Origin: Rotaria macrura
Taxonomy: Eukaryota > Rotifera > Eurotatoria > Philodinida > Philodinidae
DNA: 64,000 nt
Reading direction: 5' to 3'
NCBI GenBank assembly: GCA_900239685.1
Contig: OENT01000148.1
Span: forward strand, 1-64,000
A program made the translations under genes and the position numbers. This document shows, piece after piece, positions 61,204-64,000 of this stretch (position 1 is its first letter; each line of letters opens with the position of its first letter). Under the pieces are notes generated by a model, which saw nothing but the letters and a program-made list of their open reading frames with translations, had not been told where the DNA came from and searched no databases.

Positions 61204-62308
61204 CTGGAGCTGGACACATTTGTTAAAACAGGGAGAATTGTTGCTGTACATGGAAAAGCATATGAATACCTGTGAGGCATATCGACGTATACAAGAGAAC
61301 CGAGTTTGTCGATGTGATGAATAGTGGACGCGTCCGTTCGAAGGATTCCTTTTCTGCACTTATGGAAGAAAACACAGATAGCGGTTGCGTGAAAAGGCAT
61401 CTGCATCTGAACGAGTGTTACATTCCTCTGTGACAACACCTACAGCGACATTCACTGAGTGTGCTTACGCCTGCAAACGTCTGTATCTGCGTTAAGAGTC
61501 ATACTGGACATCGAGCCCCCCCCCCCCACCACACACACACAAACACTTACTCGCAAAGTGAGTCCGATGTGTGTGCGCTTCTAAGTTTATGTCGCTTGAT
61601 CCTTCAGAATTCATTTGTAGCGTTAACTCTCTCAGTGTTTTCTCCTTTTCGTGGATACCCGTGTAACTATAAAACGTGCGGTTCCGCCCTTCATCGCACC
61701 CGCACTCGTTATGTTGTGCTGTGGATGTTTGTTTGGATGTATTTAGCGGTGATAAAAATGCAATTCTCTTTTAACGCAATCACTAACAGTCTGTTCTCCG
61801 ACGTGCGAAGACCAGTGTATCTTTCGCAAGAAGAGGTGCGCCTTCGAGGGCACGCGCAATCATAGTACTCTTATACGGCTGGAAACTGATGTATCCCTCT
61901 TTTGGATAGTACAGGTATTCACAGCACCCACACTATCTATGTTCTCTTGTGTATGAGAGTGTGAACGTGTGTAACTGTTATGCAAATCGAATTCCATTTT
62001 AGCGCCTCCATCATCGGTTTCTTTTCCGATGCATGCAGATCTGTCTACCCGAGAACGCATGGGTCCACCATTCCTGGAACCCACTCTCCCTTCCCAAAAC
62101 TAAGTGATGTCCCGATGATTCATCTATTCACCCACCTACCCACCCACCCCATTCATTCCCAAAACTGAGTGCTGTTCCGGTGGCTCATGGTATTGAGTAA
62201 TTAGGGAGGATGGAAGTATTTATTATGATTTACTGTATTTCTGATTGGTTAGCTGATGTTTAAATTTGAGCGATAATATCACTGATGTTTGTCATGTATT
62301 GAATATTC
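60823..62308. mobile_element. 1.5-kb foldback element with a poly-G tract
   Basis: The outer arms pair: GTGATATTATCACTCAAATT at about 60849 against the inverse near 62255-62285, then ACCAATCAGAAA against TTTCTGATTGGT. Further in, GGTAGGTGGGTCAATAGATG-type sequence (two tandem units of about 80 bp at 60960-61110) is inverted at about 62090-62190. The 1-kb loop contains a 58-base G run and a C-rich stretch near 61515. No transposase is seen; chance frames reading poly-proline or poly-glycine through the G tract are not genes. Confidence 0.7.
61145..61202 (+). repeat. 58-base homopolymer of G
   Basis: An uninterrupted G run. Together with the C and G runs that border the gap at 15753 it suggests that poly-G/C tracts are common in this genome, or are systematic read errors. 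Confidence 0.9.
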
Positions 62309-63697
62309 TATGAGAAGGAATCCACAACACGCAATTAAAAACGAAATATTCACATCGGTAGCAGATATAATGCATAACAGCTATCTCTTACATTGCCTTT
62401 CTTTGTCATCACTGAAAAATTTGAATCTATATTACTCGTAATAATGCGTATCAAGTTTACACGTAGGGAAATAACCATGAAATTAATACTTACGAAAAGA
62501 AAAATATGCATAGCTACACAGTGAAATCAATAGGAAATGCAGTAATGCACTGTATTGTGATACTAATAATTTCCTCCATTTTAAATTCCCATCAACATTA
62601 ACGTGGAATAATAAATGTTCTTGTAAATTTCCAATCGTCAGACATGACTCAGCAAAACTACATTATTAAATCAAACAGTCATCAAGGGAAATTTCTCAAT
62701 CTTCCAAGTAATAAACAATGGAAGAACTGAAAAACTGCTGATGTACATATTTAGTTTACTAAAACTTCATTAGTCAGATTGATGAATGAAGACATTTAAA
62801 AAAACTGTTCGAAAATTGAACGATTAGTTTAAAGTGAGGAAAAGTTCAGTCTTATCAATGGTAAATATTGGCTAAAAGTTAAAAAAAATAGATTGACTTT
62901 TGAATTTCAAGAGCATTCTTTCTTCTGTGATTGTATCCGATTTCAATTGAAACAACATATTTGATGAAGATTTCTTTCCAACATCTTAGAAAGCTTAGTG
63001 CTAGACAGAATCGTACAGTAGAAACAAAGCATGTTTTTGTCTCGTTAGTTGCATACAAAGTGGAGAAGCATCTAATTTTTTGAATACTGTTTCGTAACAT
63101 ACACATACATAGGACAGACTATTTGGTAACATGTGCTCATTGCAAGTTTAATTTTAAGACAGATTTCAGATGGTCATCAAGAGATAAATTTGCCAAAGCT
63201 AATTGTCTTGATTCCGTATTTTCAAGAGACGCTTCAATACACATAACATCTACAATTTCTTCAGATACCCGAATATGCTCAAATAACAAAAACGTTTTGG
63301 TTTTGGGAAAAGCTTCTGATATTTCCACTGTTGTGCAAGTCAAAAGGATGGATGCTCACAACCGAAAAATTGATCGCGTTCCTTATGTATAGTCCCTGAT
63401 AAGAGTTTGGTTTTGACCAATCAATGTTCACAATACATAACGTAAACAGACGTATGTTTCCAAGTTTGAAATGATTCTCAAGGAAAAAGCCAACCAAAGC
63501 ATTGATAAAACATGTTTTCGAAGTCTTTAGTCATAACATGTAATCAATAACATACATATATAAATAGCCTACAAACGCATAACAAAATAGTTTTCAACAC
63601 AATTTCTTTGCAAAATGCCAAGCTTCAAAATGTTTGGTGAAACATTTCAACAGTTTTGAGGGTAAATATCTTCATGTTGGTTTCGTCTATTTTCTCT
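62309..63697. other. Intergenic region, nothing recognised
   Basis: AT-rich with overlapping short frames on both strands near 63123-63500, none with a recognisable motif. Confidence 0.4.
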
Positions 63698-64000
63698 ATG
63701 GCAGTTACTAACAAATTAAANAGCTGTTGTCAAACATGTTGATAACCCAGATGCAGATTATGCTTTTGATTTTGGTAGGAACTTGTGTGATTTGAAATTC
63801 TTCTGGAAAATGTTTTTCTCGTTTTAGACATTGGCAAAGAATATATGGAAAACAGAGAAGAATTCAATCGAAAGGCATTGGAAATAATGAAGAAAAACGC
63901 ACTACCTCGTCAATGAACTCTATATTTGACATGAATATTTATTTATGTTGTATAAAATTTGAAATGGTAATTGGTTGAAAATATCCTTATTTATTTTTCT
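63698..64000 (+). pseudogene. Partial second copy of the E2 gene, joined across an N
   Basis: 63698-63720 starts a coding region like that of the E2 gene (MAVTNKLK against MAGTNKLN), with an unrelated upstream region. After the N at 63721, bases 63722-64000 repeat 14206-14484 without a visible difference. They cover the last part of exon 2 (to 63774), the same intron, exon 3 (63828-63916) and the 3' flank. The main part of exon 1, including the HPN motif and catalytic Cys, is missing. A second real gene with sequence lost at the N is the simplest reading; an assembly artefact is also possible. Confidence 0.75.

Noticed and set aside
60964..61439. Two frames of 131 and 136 codons with poly-proline
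   Set aside because: They read through the 58-base G run and tandem repeats of a foldback element; no conserved protein features.

Overview
The window looks like AT-rich nuclear DNA from an invertebrate animal. The few host genes I can rebuild have GT-AG introns, several of them only 55-100 bp long. Their families are eukaryotic: a ubiquitin-conjugating E2, a UAS-domain protein of FAF1 type joined to an F-box-like region, and a C-type lectin with a membrane anchor. The transposon mix (mariner, hAT-type and foldback elements, a non-LTR retrotransposon) is animal-like. Short introns and a divergent F-box-like family make a bdelloid rotifer my best guess (about 40 %), but no single feature proves it. 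There are three assembly scars: an N run at 15753-15879 and single Ns at 39652 and 63721.

Layout. 1-1.5 kb: a decayed mariner. 3.2-8.5 kb: a 5.3 kb element with arms of about 775 bp in inverted orientation, the right arm broken by two later insertions. 10.6-11.3 kb: a tandem array of about 76 bp units, each carrying splice-site-like signals. 13.75-14.4 kb: an intact three-exon E2 gene; a broken second copy with an identical 3' part starts at 63.7 kb. 15.7-19.6 kb: three inverted-repeat elements, one interrupted by an assembly gap and one carrying a nested hAT-type MITE. 20.2-24.3 kb (minus): five phase-consistent exons joining a UAS domain to an F-box-like/leucine-rich region. 31.3-34.3 kb (minus): a paralogue of the first four exons with nearly the same exon lengths, a predicted stop at a splice junction and no recognised F-box exon. 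35.7-39.9 kb: four palindromes in a row. 40.7-44.9 kb: two hAT-type MITEs, one with another element nested inside. 46.1-50.8 kb (minus): a secreted or membrane C-type lectin gene whose last intron holds two transposons. 52.0-55.8 kb (minus): a dead LINE. 55.9-59.3 kb: an hAT-like element, a 1.75 kb element holding a perfect 82 bp-period array of four exon-like cassettes, and a second copy of the 383 bp element. 60.8-62.3 kb: a foldback element with a 58-base poly-G tract.

Two of the host genes belong to ubiquitin biology (E2; UAS plus F-box-like), but nothing in the sequence shows that they work together. Most of the window is non-autonomous, palindromic DNA transposons. They fall into three groups by termini and target duplications: hAT-like with 8-bp duplications, CACT-ended with apparent 2-bp duplications, and CCCAKG-ended with apparent 2-bp duplications.
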